5,489 nucleotides of DNA from the NCBI GenBank assembly GCA_964396555.1, contig CAYNFX010000114.1, positions 1-5,489 on the forward strand, read 5' to 3'. This stretch comes from Geofilum sp964396555 (GTDB taxonomy: Bacteria > Bacteroidota > Bacteroidia > Bacteroidales > Marinilabiliaceae). Position 1 is the first letter of the stretch; every line of letters begins with the position of its first letter. The notes beneath the pieces were generated by a model. That model was not told the origin of the DNA and searched no databases. It saw only the letters and a program-made list of their open reading frames with translations. Of the stretch, positions 5,010 to 5,489 are shown piece by piece. A program made the translations under genes and the position numbers.

Positions 5010-5489
5010 ATGCAGCGCAACGTAAAAATATCAATCAAGAGAGTAAGCAGAGAAGAATACGACAGGGATTTTGAGAAGTATCGCTATAGTTTGTTTTTAG
5101 TTTCCGATTATGTAGAGTCCTTTCGTGATGATAGGGAGCTATATTATCTACACTTTGAGAATGATGGAAAGGTAGTCGCCAAACTGGCTGCCTTTGCTAT
5201 GAATGGCACAAAGATGCTGGGGCATTGGTTGTATTGTGACGCAGCTCCAGCAATGCTCGACGAGGATGAGTATGTGTATAACCAATGTCTTGAGGTTCTT
5301 CACACCTGGGCAAAAAAGACCGGAATGTCAAAGATCGTTGTTGGATATCTTGATCAGCAGCATCAGTTGTATTGTAAGGCAAATGGTTATATAAGCCGAA
5401 CTAACAGAGAGTTTATAAGGTTTTTTGATCCAAATGAGGAGGTTGCAACATTTAGTAAATCATTAAGGTACAATGTTCGTAAAGCCTTG
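5010..5489 (+). CDS. FemAB/FemX-like GNAT-fold transferase, paralog 4 (runs off the right edge)
   Basis: The frame from ATG at 5010 is open for exactly 160 codons to the window edge; an in-frame TGA at 4962-4964 limits the start. It aligns with the first half of the three complete neighbours: YRYSLFLVSDYV (24-35) against SLFxSPxWV, KVVAKLAAF, then KIVVGYLDQQHQL, closest to VASYDQQNSL of paralog 2, then GYISRTNREFIRFF. It ends in SLRYNVRKA (151-159), the start of the lysine-rich helix, with its central Asn at residue 155, as in paralogs 1 and 2. The usual Trp of the N-terminal block is Tyr here. The second GNAT subdomain and C-terminal tail are outside the window. The larger spacer in front suggests a partly separate transcription unit. 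As for the others, the transfer reaction is inferred from the family. Confidence 0.75.
   Translation, partial: MQRNVKISIKRVSREEYDRDFEKYRYSLFLVSDYVESFRDDRELYYLHFENDGKVVAKLAAFAMNGTKMLGHWLYCDAAPAMLDEDEYVYNQCLEVLHTWAKKTGMSKIVVGYLDQQHQLYCKANGYISRTNREFIRFFDPNEEVATFSKSLRYNVRKAL

Noticed and set aside
5197..5394. Overlapping 61- and 63-codon ORFs on both strands
   Set aside because: Both lie inside the open frame of paralog 4, which aligns with the three complete paralogs.
1..5489. CRISPR array, tRNA, insertion sequence or phage genes
   Set aside because: No regularly spaced repeats, cloverleaf-like segment, transposase or integrase pattern was seen on either strand.

Overview
The window carries chromosomal accessory DNA from a bacterium, most likely in the Bacteroidota/FCB group. 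The organism call is an inference, not a marker-gene identification. It rests on moderately low GC, A/T-rich spacers, and the near absence of Shine-Dalgarno sequences in front of otherwise convincing genes. No rRNA, tRNA, CRISPR array, transposase or integrase is visible.

Layout. At the left edge, on the minus strand, is the N-terminal part of a secreted protein resembling the amino-terminal beta domain of M1-family metallopeptidases (start at 478, running off the window). A 326-bp AT-rich divergent spacer with nested palindromes follows. All other genes are on the plus strand. The first (805-1587) is a single-domain GNAT-like acyltransferase. After a 168-bp spacer come four clearly homologous genes (1756-2817, 2825-3841, 3843-4868, and 5010 to beyond the right edge). 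Their products belong to the FemAB/FemX-like class of GNAT-fold transferases (the class that includes Acetyltransf_6-type domains). The first three are packed with gaps of 7 and 1 bp and should be one transcript. The fourth follows a 141-bp spacer that holds two palindromes and a possible promoter.

The main biological point is the array itself: four diverged, full-frame FemAB-like paralogs in a row, next to another GNAT enzyme. In known FemX/FemA/FemB systems, successive paralogs add successive aminoacyl residues from tRNA to a cell-wall precursor. By analogy, this array could carry out stepwise acylation or aminoacylation of an envelope peptide or glycan. The substrate cannot be read from the sequence. 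All three complete paralogs end in a conserved hydrophobic block and a short tail, basic in two of them, which suggests membrane-surface association. Smaller curiosities are a strong Shine-Dalgarno sequence in front of a six-codon ORF between the first two plus-strand genes, a GC-rich 24-bp palindrome embedded in the second paralog, and a TTG start after three stop codons in a row.
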